Assembly: GCA_036172665.1 (NCBI GenBank)
Contig: CM069875.1
Span: 18,383,806 to 18,447,805 of the forward strand
Direction of reading: 5' to 3'
DNA length: 64,000 nt
Origin: Prosopocoilus inquinatus
Lineage: Eukaryota > Arthropoda > Insecta > Coleoptera > Lucanidae
How positions within the stretch are numbered: the first letter of the stretch is position 1; each line of letters starts with the position of its first letter. Both the position numbers and the translations under genes were made by a program. Shown in pieces: positions 23,246-39,866 of this stretch. Under the pieces are notes generated by a model, which was not told the origin of the DNA, did not search any database, and was given only the letters and a program-made list of their open reading frames with translations.

Positions 23246-24095
23246 TTGATGTTATACAAACCTAAGTTTCTTCATACTTTGGATCCTCAAGAAAATGCGT
23301 TTAAATTAGATTTTGCTTGTGGGTTAGAGAAAATGTTAGGAACAATCGACTTTTTCATCATGGACTTTTTCATCATAAAATTTCATTTTCATATGAAGCT
23401 AGATTTCACATATAGGACAGTATTATCTAAAAATTGCAGGTATTAGTTAGAAGAAATCCAAATTAATTTAAGAATTAAAACAAATTTAATCAAAGATCTA
23501 AGAAAATAAATATGCGGGTTGTGATTTTGTTAGACAAAATTATTGGTCCAAATGGCTTGTTTTTCACCAAAGAAATCAATGACCACTTCGATTTTGTTCC
23601 TGAAATAACTGGCAGGGAGAATTTGGATTGGTTTGGGACTCTAATTAATGAAGATAATGACAGCTTTGGTTTTTGAACCAGCTGAAAAATTCTAAAAAAA
23701 TCTCGTCTTCCTCTCAGACTTCAATTCTGCCTAGTCATGCAATCTTTATCTCTGCAATCCCTTTCTATTTTAACGAAGAAAATTTGAATGAATTCAATTA
23801 TTTGCAAATGTTAGCAAATTTTGTTTTGCAATTACTGGCGGACGTTTATTTTCAACAGGATGGATATCCTGCACATTCCACAAATTTAATTAAAGGGCTT
23901 GATGAATATTTCCCTGGAAAACGGATCGGACGTTTTGGACCAATGCATTAGCAGGCTCGCTTATCTGATTTAATGGATGGACTTTACTTTTGGAGATATG
24001 TGAAGTAAAAAGTGTATGAAAATAATAATTTTGATACAAATCTACAAATTTTAAAACAAAAAATACGAAAGGTAATTAGTGAAATATAAATTGAA
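23246..24095 (+). pseudogene. Decayed mariner/IS630-type (DDE_3) transposase
   Basis: In forward frames the core reads VYFQQDGYPAHSTN (second catalytic Asp), then YFPGKRIGRFGPM, then LYFWRYVK, stop, KVYENNNF. This is the conserved order of the Tc1/mariner-like DDE_3 transposase also found at 780-1030. Upstream pieces such as ILLDKIIGP (23524-23560) match the region before the catalytic Asp. The N-terminal part is hard to follow. Stops and frameshifts are frequent. No terminal inverted repeats could be paired around it. Confidence 0.7.
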
Positions 24096-27000
24096 ATGTT
24101 AAGAAATGTATAAAGGGAATTTAGATACAGGGTAGAAAAGTGTATAAAGGTGGACGGGGATTACATTGAATAATTTTCCCCTTATTTAAAACTAATAAAA
24201 ATTTTCGTATTAAGAAATGTGTAAGTTATAATGCCAATTTAACTGCAGTTTCAATTTTTTAATAAAGAAAACACTTAAAGCAATTGAAACATTGAAGTTA
24301 CAGGGAGGGTCATTGGTACTGATTTCTTCAATAGCGCCTTAACTATTAATTATAAAAGAAAATTTCTTATACAGAAGTTATCACCTATAACAAGTTCTAT
24401 ATCAACAAATTACTTTTACATATACAGCATGTTCCACGAGTGAGTTATCTACCAAACTTACACTTTTTTAAATGGAATGTACCCATTTTTATAGCAGATT
24501 TCGATAAATCTCTTAAAAGTAAGCATTTTTTATTCATCAACTATAGCCCTAAATCGTAGCATTAGTACCTAACTAATTATAAATATAGTGCGGAATAATT
24601 TTTATGAGTAACAGTAACATATTTTATGTACGTTTGCTTGCGTTCCCTTTAAAACATTTGAAACTTTAAATTTATGTCTGTTTGTTATCCCCCCTAGTGT
24701 ACACTAAAGTATTTTTGTCTTGTTCTAACCTCATATATTAATACAAGATGAAGATACTCGAGTGTAACAGACTTTTTTCAAAAAAATTATATAGCTCATT
24801 AAATTCTGATTCTAACATATGAAACTTGTATTGGTTTAAAGCTTAGGGTTTTTGAGATATCTGCACTTACAGTTGCAACTTCTGACAAGAACCTTATGTC
24901 CTTATGTCAAGAAAATAAAAAAAAGAAAGGGCACAATTATGTTTACTATTAAATCTCAAGGAACTACTGACATTTATAAATAATCCGAGAACTTAGTTCA
25001 CAAAGATCTGTTTACAGCTGAAAATAACTAATTGTTTTAAGCTTTAACATAGAAATTTAAAATGTAATTTTCATTTTATTTTAGTTATTTTTAGCTCTAA
25101 GAAAAATATTTTCGATTCAAATATAATTGATACTTAAGCTTAATATAAGCTATTATTAAATATATTTTTGTCGTTACAGGGTGACAATGGTGTAAGAATC
25201 CGAAGGTTTCAACCTGTATATTGTGAAAAATATTCAATTTCTTTCCTGCATCATGTAGACATTAAGAACTGTGAGATCTGCGTCGACAGTTAGTTTTCAC
25301 GAGAAAAATAATATGATTGCTTATCTTTCGCGTATTCAATGTTATACAATATTTTAAAAGAACCTTAAGTTACATTTTTAAGTTTAATTAAGCACGTACT
25401 GTTAACTCAGCATCCTATCTGAGAGCGTCGGAAGTTTAGAAAGATATTGCAAAATGACATTGTTACGCCATCTAGTTTTGAGAGCATCTTGAGTAGAAGC
25501 TCAACCCTGGAACGCAGGGAGGAAGACGCAAGATAATTCATAAAAAACGTTAACATTTGATTTTTCAGTTATTTAAACCGTAGACCTTCTTCAGCTTGTG
25601 AAAAGTTCGCGTTTCTTCCCGTTCCGGGCGACTTCAATTTTAATTTTATTTTTATTTCAATTAAGATTCAGTAAATTTTCTCCAAGTTTGAAATTCGCGA
25701 ACGGAAGGCAGAAGCTTTCCCCGGGTAGTGGTATTTGTGTACTTAAAAACCGTCCGAAATTAGTTTTTATTTGCTTTATATAAAGTCATTGTGTTTTCTT
25801 AATTTTTGGATTACGAGAAGATGTTTCGATTCAGTTTGCTAAGCTAACAGACCGCTTAAAAACTAATTGCTACAATCGAAAGTGCTTCCTTGTCTCTCTC
25901 TCCCGCTTTTTTGTTAATGTTATTTTTATGGGTAAATTTTGACATTTTAATTTTTTTTTTTTTACTTTAATAGACTGGTTAAATTTATCAAACTATTTTT
26001 CATTAATTATAAGTTCACCCCTTTTACCTTCTCCAAGAAGAAGAGGAAGTAATTTCTCAAACGGTAGCTACCGAACAAGAAAATTGCTTTCCACAGTGGC
26101 CCGTTGGTCAAAAGAGCAGGTTGGGTTTTCTATTAGACGCGGGGGTGGTTTCGGGTTGTTCAGAGTGAACGAGTTGCGAGTAAGTAAAAGGCTGACCACC
26201 CCTCTAAATTCAAAAGAAAAATAACCGGCGTCCGTTACAATGGTATTAAACAAACTGACAGGAATTTCAAAATAACGAAAGTTATGTAAATAGCATATCC
26301 TACAATTTTTTTATTGTAAGTTGTTCGTTTAATAAAGTATTTTAATTTTTGTGTCTATCTGCAATATTTTTGACAGCTTTAGATCTATTTGAATTATATG
26401 TAATTTTGAAACGAATAATTGTCTAAGGCGGCCGTGGAAAACAATACCGATTAACATTGATAATAGTATTCAGTTTGTCTGTTTTCTACCGTCACCTTAA
26501 TCAGTTATCCGTTTTAAAAGAAATAAGAGAGGCGTCCGGCAAATAAATACAACCATCGTAGCTGTTATGTTATCATGGTGGGGGTACACTTTCGCTCTAG
26601 TACCCATCTCTGTTTTAAAAAATCAACTAAAAGTGGTTTTTTGAGCTTTCTGTTGATTAGTCCACGAACTGATAGCCGTAAAATTTATTTCGCAAAAAAT
26701 ATAATAATATAATAATCTTTCCACAAGTTACGATTTTTATGAATCACACTATACCTTTACAGACGATTTAAAATGATATGAGTCTTATGATAAAAATTTC
26801 AAAAACAAAATTTAGCGTAAAACTGAGGGAGATGCACTCTGCTAAAAGAGAATTCTTAACTTAAGAACTTTCTATAAAGTGGTTTCTTGTACAAAGAATG
26901 TATTAATTTTAAATTAAGCGAACGAGTATAACTATTTTGCAAATTTTTGAGTAAAATTAATACATTAAATTACTCGCTTATTTGAATCTAAATACAAACA

Positions 27001-27136
27001 AAAACATATGTTTGTATACACTATTTTTTTTTCTATAAATCTTTCATAATTTGCAAAATTTATTCGTAATTTTAAATAAGCATAAATTTATTAATATTTT
27101 GAAAATTAAATTATAAATCTATTTCTCTGAATAAGA
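24096..27136. other. Unassigned DNA, no gene seen
   Basis: A lone transposon-like end occurs at 24421 (tatacagcatgttcc). The word acaagatgaagatactcg (near 24745) recurs near 62365. Frames of about 60 codons at 25598-25783 and 26068-26253 have no motif. Confidence 0.4.
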
Positions 27137-27305
27137 CAAAGTTTTTTTAATCCCAAACCTGACAGAAAAATGAAAGGAACACACTCAACGTTTCGCTATA
27201 GATTTATAGCTTCGTCCATTCTCCTGACGAAGCTATAAATCTACAGCGAAACGTTGTGTGTGTTCCTTTCATTTTTCTGTCCGGTTTGGGATTAAAAAAA
27301 CTTTG
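27137..27305. repeat. Palindrome of two head-to-head hammerhead-like repeats
   Basis: Arms 27137-27216 and 27226-27305 are 80-bp inverted copies with few differences, separated by 9 bp. Each arm, read outward from the centre, has GACGAA, a 6-bp stem (GCTATA with TATAGC in the left arm, TACAGC in the right) closed by the loop AATC, then GAAACGTT, then a conserved ttcctttc...ttctgtccggttt block. The motif has the order of a hammerhead core with one extra A. The same block is present at 9941-10030. The layout fits fused termini of Penelope-like elements. Confidence 0.7.
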
Positions 27306-31995
<4,690 letters not shown>

Positions 31996-32549
31996 TATAT
32001 ACAGTGTGCTGCATTTTGGAACGCAACATAGGATATTCGAATTTTGGCTTCCCTAATTCTTTTGCAACAAAACTCCATTTAGGTTTTTAAAGCGTTTTTC
32101 AAGACGAATCTGTCCGTGAAGTTTGAGAATTTTTCATTCGTTCAGTTTTAAGATACGTAAGAAAGATCAGTGACAAAATTCTATATATATCAAACTATCA
32201 GCATGGCCTTGATCAGTAAATGTTAAAATAAATTACTGGAAAAGCTTTTTATATCAATATCTTTCAAAAACTACTAGATTTATTAATTATCTGTCCACTT
32301 TTCACTATCATTGATCAAGATTGTGCTGATAGTTTGATATAAATTGAATTTAATTACAGAATCTTTTTTAAATATCTTAAAACTCGGCGTATGAAAAATT
32401 CTCAAACTTTACTGACCTATTCATCCTGAAGATCATCCTTAAAAAACCTAAATGAAATTTTGCTGTAAAATAATTAGGGAAGCCAATATTCTAGTACTTT
32501 TAAACTAACATTCCTATGTTGCGTTTCAAAATGCAGCACCCTGTATATA
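31996..32549. mobile_element. Foldback element with tatacag ends
   Basis: The left arm starts tatacagtgtgctgcatttt. The right arm read on the other strand starts tatacagggtgctgcatttt. Matching continues through cgcaacatagga, ccctaattctt, ttaggtttttta and catcagcac-type blocks almost to the centre. The element is 554 bp, nearly all inverted repeat, with no coding sequence. Confidence 0.85.
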
Positions 32550-33060
32550 AGAACGATAAAATATTGCAGTTGAAGAAATGACATTTGGTTTTATATGCTG
32601 GAATTCCCATTTGCATAGTTGCACTTAAACTGTAAATAAATTTGCCATACACGAACGTTTCAAAATATTAATTAAAATATCATAAGCCCGTGAAACAAAT
32701 TATCGGAAATAATATTTCCTAAATTAAGCAAGGCGTTTTATAATGAATATTTTAAATTACAAATATTAATATTATTTTGTTGCTATTTGAATGATTTTCC
32801 ATTCTGAGTTTTACTGGTCTTCTTTGGATTCTTTACCGAATTATAAAATATTAAAGTTTACTTCTCACAGTTTACCTTTTTCTACAATAAACAATTTATT
32901 ATTTTCAGAAGTGCCGAAAGAAGCATGGAAAAGTGGGAACGATTAATTCTTTATATTCAGAAATATTTTGCAAGAAATTGGACGGAATGTTAATAAAGAA
33001 ATAACTTTTTTTCCAATTTTGAACTGCAATCGTATTTTAAAAATGTTAATTAAAAGTGAT

Positions 33061-33110
33061 GAACAGATAAAATAGCGACATCTTTCGATCGCTTTTTGAC
33101 CTGACATTGC
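33061..33110 (-). repeat. Fragment of the retrozyme-like repeat family
   Basis: The 50 bp from gaacagataaaatagcgaca to cctgacattgc match the outer end of the inverted arm at 3837-3886. The fragment is in reverse orientation and nothing else of the unit is nearby. Confidence 0.85.
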
Positions 33111-34484
33111 TTTAATGATCAATCGTTAAAAATTACAAGGCAGGATATTAATCATTTTTTTTTTGATAAACTTCACTTTCATGAACGTTTTACAAGAAAT
33201 ACAAACTTTAATACTGCGGTGGTGATAAGTAAAAAACAAAATTAATAATCGCCTTAAACGTGCACATATTTACCGATGCAGCAATTTATTCTTAAAACAA
33301 TTTCAGAAAACCCTCGCAAAGCATTGTGGAAGAAAACAATTGAGTTTACAAGTTGCCATAACACCGGCAACTAAAGAGCCCAGACATGTAATTAGGTGAT
33401 TAAAACTCCATTGTTCCCTGCGGCTGACAGCTCAATCAACTGGCTTTTTGTTGCTCGGAAAATTAAAAAAAAGCGGTGATTATTATTTAAGAATGAACCC
33501 CGCATTAAAAAACAATTTTTATCTGGACCTTACCACGTCTAAATAACACCGCAACAATACGAAGAATTAGTTACATCATATCCCCGTCCTGCTGGCTTTT
33601 CATCATGAAATGAAATGCGGTACAGGTAATTATGTAGAGGTATATAATAACATATCAATCAGAATATAATTACAGGTCGTTTTGACGTACTTTGAATGTT
33701 GTCCGTAAATTTCAGACTATGAAATCACAGGTTGTTCGCTTGATGCCTTTATAAGATACAAAAAAAGATCTAGTTCCTCACAAACTTACTGAATTGTTAA
33801 TAGAAATTTATTAAGAGCGGATGCATGAGTAGCTATAACCTAACTTGCTCCTTTTGGTTTATTTCGCAAGGAATTTTATTAGCAGCAATCGCTCTCGTAA
33901 ATCTGCACGAAACAGAATTTTTTAGATTTTTAATCAATTTTAATTAATTAAGGAGCTACTTTGGAGGAAATCTGATTCGTAGTACTACGTTATTAACCGC
34001 ATACACAAGCCAAATCTGCACAATAAAAAACATGAATGAAAAAAAAAACCGTAATAGTATTGAAAGTGCTAACCACATTTATGTCTCATGTCACTGTTTA
34101 AAGCAACTACAATAAAAGAAAACTCAAGAGTAACAACATTATTACCTAGCATTCTGAAAAATGATTCTCCTATTATTGGAAACGTGAGATTAAAGATAAC
34201 AGCTTAATCAAAACTTTTAATTAATTGGAGAAAAATAATTTGTCTTAAACAGGGACCGGAGAAAGTTAAAATAAGTAAATAAGCAAATATGAAAGCAGAA
34301 AATTCTTAAAAGAAAATCTGTTTATAATAACATTTTACAGTTTAGGACCATCTTAGGGTCAATTTACTGAGCTAAAATTGTGTCAGGATAATGAATAGTA
34401 ACCAGATTATTATCTAAAATATTATCCCTTACGAAACGGCCAAATCACGTCATTGCGGTGACTTTTGAACTACAAAAAAATTAG
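33111..34484. other. Unassigned DNA
   Basis: No motif-bearing frame. The mixed-composition stretch 33350-33470 may be host non-coding sequence. Confidence 0.35.
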
Positions 34485-34720
34485 TTGCAACTTAGTTTCA
34501 ATTTGCTGTTTCCAAAAATGGGCCGCAAGATAACGTACATAAACTTAAACTGTTGTCTACATTTTCTCTCGTTAGTCCGGACAGGTCAGTTTGATTGCGG
34601 TTGGAACTGCAGCTGTTTCGTCGCTGAAGAGGTACCAAACAAAGATGAAACTGCTGTACAAATGATGCTTAGGAAATCCACTGTAATCGAAACTGACTTC
34701 CGACTAATTTATAATAATAA
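34485..34720 (+). repeat. Diverged relative of the retrozyme-like repeat
   Basis: Around 34600-34700 the sequence follows 4215-4310 loosely: a CTGAAGA box at 34624-34630 and GAAAC at 34647-34651, followed by tgctgtac. The stem II arms between the two boxes no longer pair, so any hammerhead is lost. The 88-codon frame here is incidental. Confidence 0.45.
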
Positions 34721-34751
34721 TAGTTTTATTAGATCGTTACGAAACAAATAA

Positions 34752-35596
34752 ACGAAACAATATATTTTTTTAATCTGTGGTGTTTGCCTAATTAATTAAA
34801 GTATTTAAAATAGATGCGCAACGAACCAAATGGAATACTATCAGTGATGCTAAAGACTTACTAAACTAAAATTAAAACTAATAGCTAAAAAAGATATGAA
34901 AAAACGAAAAAAATAGTGAACAAAAGAGGAAAGAAGGAAGTGGCCGTGGCAGAGATATGCACTTGGAGGCATATACAGAGCGTTAATAAATTATTTAGAC
35001 AAAATCTTGCTATGAAATTTTTAATGTATGTTAATTTCTTATGATTAGGAGCATGTCAAAAAATAATAAAGAAGTTGAAGAATTGAAGAAGTAACGGAGA
35101 TTTCGACAATAAAGCTAAATTGCATAGCAAGAGTTAATCTAAATAATTTAATAATGCAATATACAATGTATAATGAAACTATTGAAAATTGAAAATGTAA
35201 GGACTATTTATCTCATTTGAACACAAATCAAACAACTTTTTAACTTAAGTTTGAAAGATGCAGGGGGTGAGTGTTTTAAATAAGGTTCAAAATCATTGAG
35301 ACACTGAGCAGCAATATAGGTAAAAGATCTTTTGTAGAATGTGGTGTGATGTAGCGGAATATCTATTAAATCTTTACATCGGATGTTAATACTGTGAACA
35401 TCAGTACGATACCCAATTTTGGCGAAAAGATAAGGGGGGGTTTTAAAAAAAATAATTTTCTGACAAAAACATGCAAGATGGAGATTACTAATTTCATTTA
35501 AAAATAATAAAAACTAGTCTTGAAGTACAAGAAAAAGAAATTACAAAGTCTCTAATTTTTTACCCTTCTTGTAAATGACAGAAACATTTATTTGTA
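34752..35596. other. Unassigned AT-rich DNA
   Basis: No gene, repeat or structural feature recognised. Confidence 0.4.
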
Positions 35597-36679
35597 CAAA
35601 GTGTCTCTAAATTCCATAGACATGGCTTAACCACAGATTCCTGACCTCAAAATAAGATGATTTAACCAAACTTATCTATATCCAAACATGTTTCGTTAAT
35701 CCGGTATTCTCCTTCAAAGTTCTTGAAGACAAAATTAATTTTTTTTATAACAAAGAAGCGCCTAAACCGTATGAGGTCCTATAAGAAGGTAAGTCTCGTT
35801 TACATGTCGTTTTAGTTAGTTGCAGTGAACCGTTAGCGTACAAAACAGGGTTGCCACGACATAGATCTAGCTATAACTTTTTCGAGGTTAGGAGGGTAAC
35901 TATAGTTAAATTTTTAGAAAGAAGCTCTTAATAGGAAACTTTTTCGTGGCTTCATAACGTTCGATATTTCTTACGGTTTGGTCACAAAATAAGAATACCT
36001 AAGTGACTGCAGCATTTTTTAATGAAAACAGGTATACTTTACTGCCTTTTAACTGCTTATTTTTTTTATTTTCAGAAAATCATTAATTTTATTAGGCATT
36101 TACTTTTCTATGTAGAGAGTGTAACTTAAAATTGTAAATTAAAACAATTTGCAAAAAAAGTCAATTTAGCGACTTAGATTTTGCTATTTTCTGACTAAAC
36201 CCTGATAGATAGTAAAGTTGGAAAAGATACATAAAAGGGTACTGATGAATAACTGTTTCTGAAAATAAATTAATTCTACACCTAGAAAGCACTAGAGTAT
36301 ACCCATTTTCAATAAGTAAGTCCGCAGCCATTTAAATTTTCTTATTTTGTGGTTAAACGGTAATAAATATCAAACGTCACAAAGACACAAGAAATGTTTC
36401 CTATGGAATGCTTCTTTCTAAAAATTTATTAACTAAACCTATGTTTCTAACCTCAAAAAAATTATAGGAAGATATGTGTTGTGGTAACCCTATTTTTCAC
36501 GCTAGCGGATGACTTACCTTCTTTTAGGACCATACCAAATATGATCCAAATCGGTTCAGGCGTTTCTTTGTTAAAAGAAAAATAACTTTCTCTTCAAGAA
36601 CTTTAAAGAGGAATTGGTTGGTTAAATCGCTTTATTTTGAGATCAGAAACCCATGTCCACGAAATTTAGAGACACTCCG
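35597..36679. mobile_element. 1.08-kb foldback element, TA-flanked
   Basis: The left end TA-caaagtgtctctaa and the right end (other strand TA-cggagtgtctctaa) begin arms of about 500 bp that pair to near the centre (about 36140). Recognisable paired blocks include gatttaacc, cttgaagacaaa/tttcttcaagaac, aagaaggtaagtc and cttattttgtg. No transposase is present. The ends and TA flank fit the mariner-type foldbacks elsewhere in the window. Confidence 0.88.
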
Positions 36680-36839
36680 TATATTCCATTTTAGAAAACT
36701 ATTTATAACGTAAAAAAAAATTATAGTCTGTAAATATTTATCTTGATTTCCTGTTTTTAAATGTTAATGTCTGGTTTCTAGAAATTTTAGAAATTCTTGT
36801 TCACTAAAGTTCCAATCCCCGACACCATTACTCTTCAGA
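36680..36839. other. Sequence before the Penelope-like relic
   Basis: No identifiable content. It may be the decayed 5' part of the next element. Confidence 0.3.
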
Positions 36840-38064
36840 CCCCATAACCAACCCGAGGACTTAATCTCCTTAATAAAATGTTGTTTAACCTCAACTTATT
36901 TCATGTTTCCTGATCAATATTATGGGCAAGTGTCAGGCACAGCCGTGGGTTCCCCTATCTCCCCAATAGTAGCAAATATCTTTATGGAGGCATTCGAACG
37001 ACAAGTCCTTACTTCTTTCCCCCTTAAACCCAAGTGTTGGTTCAGATTTGTAGATAATGTCTTCGCAATTTGTAAGGAATCCCTGAACAACTTCTTTGAA
37101 TATCATAATCTCCAATATCCTGCATCCGTTTCACTTTGAAATACGAAATACTTACCTTTGCCTGCTATCCTAGTAAGGCGTCTCCCGAACGGTGGGTTAG
37201 GATACCCTGTTTATCGCAAACCGACTCACACTGACCGCTATCTGAACCATCTTTCGCAAAAGCAATCGATCATTAACTTACTAGTTAGAATCAGAATCCT
37301 CATCACTCGAAGCTGAACTCAACTGCGTAAAAAGTTTTACTCAAAAACAATTATAACAAACACTACAGCCAAAGATCCATTGCCCGTCTTCTCACCCCAA
37401 CTCCACCGCGCCCTGAAACTGATACACCGCCAGTTACTACAGCTACATACCTACTTTATATCCAGACCATAACAGACCGAATAGACAAAATCCTCAAACG
37501 ACAAAACATCAAATCCATTTACTTATTTGTGACAATATTTTCAAGTATCTGCCCTCTACAAAAGGCCATATTCCCTTACAATCCGAAGGAGTGTATCGAA
37601 TATTCCTGTTCATGAATGCTGTAGCGGACTACTACAAACGTCTGGCTCCGCCCTAGCTGAACACAAATTAGAAACCGGCCACCAAATATAGTTTTCCGAC
37701 ACAAGACTCCTAGCCTGCTCATTTCATTTTTTTAACCGTAAAATCCGTGAATCTATAGAAATTTTCAAAGACCCGAATAACCTAAACCGTAGTAATGGTT
37801 TCTATTTTCACAATACCTATAAATATCTCACTAACGATCCAACAGCAGATCAATTCCCTCCCAATGTTCCGCCCCACTGTCGCCACCGACCACTATAAAT
37901 ACCACGAAGACGGACAACCTACTCATTTAAAGGTGATCCGTAATGATCTTTTGACCATATCGTCACCAATTAATGACGTTTCTAATACGTACCGTTACAA
38001 CGTTAATATGACGATCTTTGCTAACGTCTTTTTGCCGTCATTTCTAGGTGATAAGTTATTATGA
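36840..38064 (+). pseudogene. Penelope-like element: reverse transcriptase and GIY-YIG endonuclease, decayed
   Basis: The reverse transcriptase part contains YYGQVSGTAVGSPISPIVAN (20 residues near 36918-36977) followed by IFMEAFE, then CWFRFVDNVFAIC, where FVDN replaces the usual YVDD, so the second catalytic Asp is lost. It continues with GYPVYRKPTHTDRYLNHLS near 37200, a block peculiar to Penelope-like elements. Beyond 37560 lies the GIY-YIG region: EGVYRI, then SALAEHKLETGHQI (37655-37690), then HFFNRKIRESIEIFKDPNNL. Stops and frameshifts split the coding sequence into frames such as 36903-37139 and 37795-38064. The N-terminal half is missing. Penelope-like elements prime on target DNA with their GIY-YIG nuclease and carry hammerhead motifs in their terminal repeats. 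Confidence 0.85.
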
Positions 38065-38219
38065 ATAAAATTAAAATATTTTGTTTCAATTACTAACTGG
38101 CGTTTAAAGGTTTGTTCGGACCATAGCATGTGAACAGTTCGGAATGGCTCAAAACAATCGTTCAGATATTTTGTTAAATGTTCGTATCATAAAATAACTG
38201 AGTGATTACTTTGAAGCAA

Positions 38220-38335
38220 CCCACGAGAAGCAGCAGCACCATCAGCAGCAGCAGCCCTAAGGAAGTTCTTCTGCAATGAAGAATTCAATCATGGACGACG
38301 ACCGCGGAAGCCTTCAAGTTAATCTAAATAATTTA
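38220..38335 (+). repeat. 3' end of the first Penelope-like copy
   Basis: A cag-rich stretch, then ctaaggaagttcttctg and ggacgacgaccgcgg, parallel the end of the second copy (38835-38963) with several changes. The hammerhead-like core is damaged here. Confidence 0.55.
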
Positions 38336-38579
38336 CCCGGAGTGTCAAGATTGTAGAGATCCAATTGTTAACATATGGAGCCATATTGGATTTTCTCAGT
38401 TTAAATAAACTGGCAATTTTGAGCAAGGAACGTTGAATATTGTATTTACTATGTTCGATGATAACGGAATCTAAATGGAATAAATTATAAGAAGGCAAAA
38501 GAAGATTGAAAAGTAGTATGCACACAATACGGAGTCAAATTTAACTTCTTTCTAAAATATTTTGGTAGTTCTCTCGGGT
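38336..38579. other. Spacer between Penelope-like copies
   Basis: Nothing recognised. It may be the start of the second copy. Confidence 0.3.
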
Positions 38580-38963
38580 CCATCCAGACCGGTTATCAAA
38601 CCCAATTTTTCGACACAAAACTAACGTAAAATGCGTAAATCTATAGAAATTTTCAAAGACCGCAATAACCTAAACCATAATAATGGCTTCTACCTTCGCA
38701 ATACATACTTCTCACTAACGATCCGTCAAGCACCAACAGACCAATTCCCACCCACCGTTCCACCCTGCTGCCCTCACCGACCACTATAAATACCACGACA
38801 ACGGATATGTCAACTCAGTCTCAACAAGACCACTAGCAGCAGCAGCTCTGAGGAAGTTCTATGGAGAACGAAACGGTGGCAGTAGAAGAAATCCGAGACA
38901 CGCGGTTCCTAGCGGAATCCAAAAATTCAACTGTGGACGACGGCCATAGAAACCTTTAAGTTA
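38580..38963 (+). pseudogene. Second Penelope-like 3' end, partial
   Basis: From 38634 the DNA repeats 37745-37915 (gaaattttcaaagac, ataacctaaacc, taataatggcttctac, gaccactataaatacc) with substitutions. It then carries the element's 3' terminal sequence. It represents the last part of the endonuclease region and the 3' UTR, lying in direct orientation downstream of the longer copy. Partial tandem arrangement is a known habit of Penelope-like elements. Confidence 0.7.
38850..38876 (+). ncRNA. Hammerhead-like motif in Penelope-like 3' end
   Basis: CTGAGGA (38850-38856), one extra A, a perfect 5-bp stem GTTCT/AGAAC (38858-38862 with 38867-38871) and loop ATGG, then GAAAC (38872-38876). The base after the short stem III is G where a hammerhead needs A, C or U, so cleavage is unlikely in this copy. 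Confidence 0.45.
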
Positions 38964-39716
38964 AGGTTTACTACAGTTTTTGACAGATATTTGTGACAAC
39001 GAAGTCACATTTAAAGCCTTTTTTTTTCTATGCACCCGATGGTGCCTTAATGAAAATGGATTTCAGTATTCAGAATTGGTACAGAGTAATTCGTACCAAA
39101 TTCAAGATTCATGTGAAAGATTTCGGCTAAAACAGTTATGGCAATATCTGTCGTCTCAGTGAATAAGTCGAAACTTGTCTATATGAGTTGAGTTGCTTAC
39201 GAGAAGCAGAGATGTGTTTTCTTTCCTGTGTAGTGTATACACTGTGTCCACGGTTTAGGTCCGCAATAAAAAAAAAAACTTTTTTATTTTTGAGTTCTTG
39301 GACAAAAATTATTTCTTAAACGAGTTTTTGCTTGTCCTAAACCCTCCAAAAATGTTATAGGAAACGATGAATTCCTTTTGACAGCTGAGAAAAATTGAAA
39401 ATTCTGTTTCAGTTTTCATCAAATATTGCCAAGTTCAACGATTTTGAGTAAAATAATGTTAGCTAGTATTGTCAGTTTTAAGCTTCGGTTTCCTAGGATA
39501 ACGTCACCATAATGAAGCGGCCGTAATATGACGGTGAATGACCACATGTAGCGTTGAAATATAAATAAGTAAAATAAACAAGAAAAAACGACGATATGTA
39601 TTTATTTTATATATTTCATAATGGTCTATTTCGATTTGTCGTTACTAACACATTTAGAAAATGGGGAATCACCAAAAGAGGATTCCAAACGTTTAAAATA
39701 CTAAAAAAAAATTGTA
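38964..39716. other. Unassigned DNA
   Basis: A 60-codon frame at 38980-39162 has no motif. Nothing else was recognised. Confidence 0.35.
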
Positions 39717-39866
39717 GCAAATCCGCTTCAATTTGTCTATCCTACTGCAACGTCAGGTCAAAAAGCGATCGTAGGATGTCGCTGCTTTATCTGTTTAAAA
39801 TACCCTTTACCTATACCCCAACCCCACTCGTGCCATAATAAGCCTTCTTGTAAAACTTGTATGTAA
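39717..39866 (+). repeat. Retrozyme-family fragment followed by MITE half
   Basis: 39717-39797 matches 4078-4157 (gcaaatccgcttcaat ... gctttatctgtt) with several changes. 39822-39866 matches the right arm of the MITE at 14234-14281 (ccactcgtgc, ataataagccttc). Confidence 0.75.

Noticed and set aside
24745..24762. 18-base word shared with about 62365
   Set aside because: No extended similarity around it, so too short to call a repeat family.
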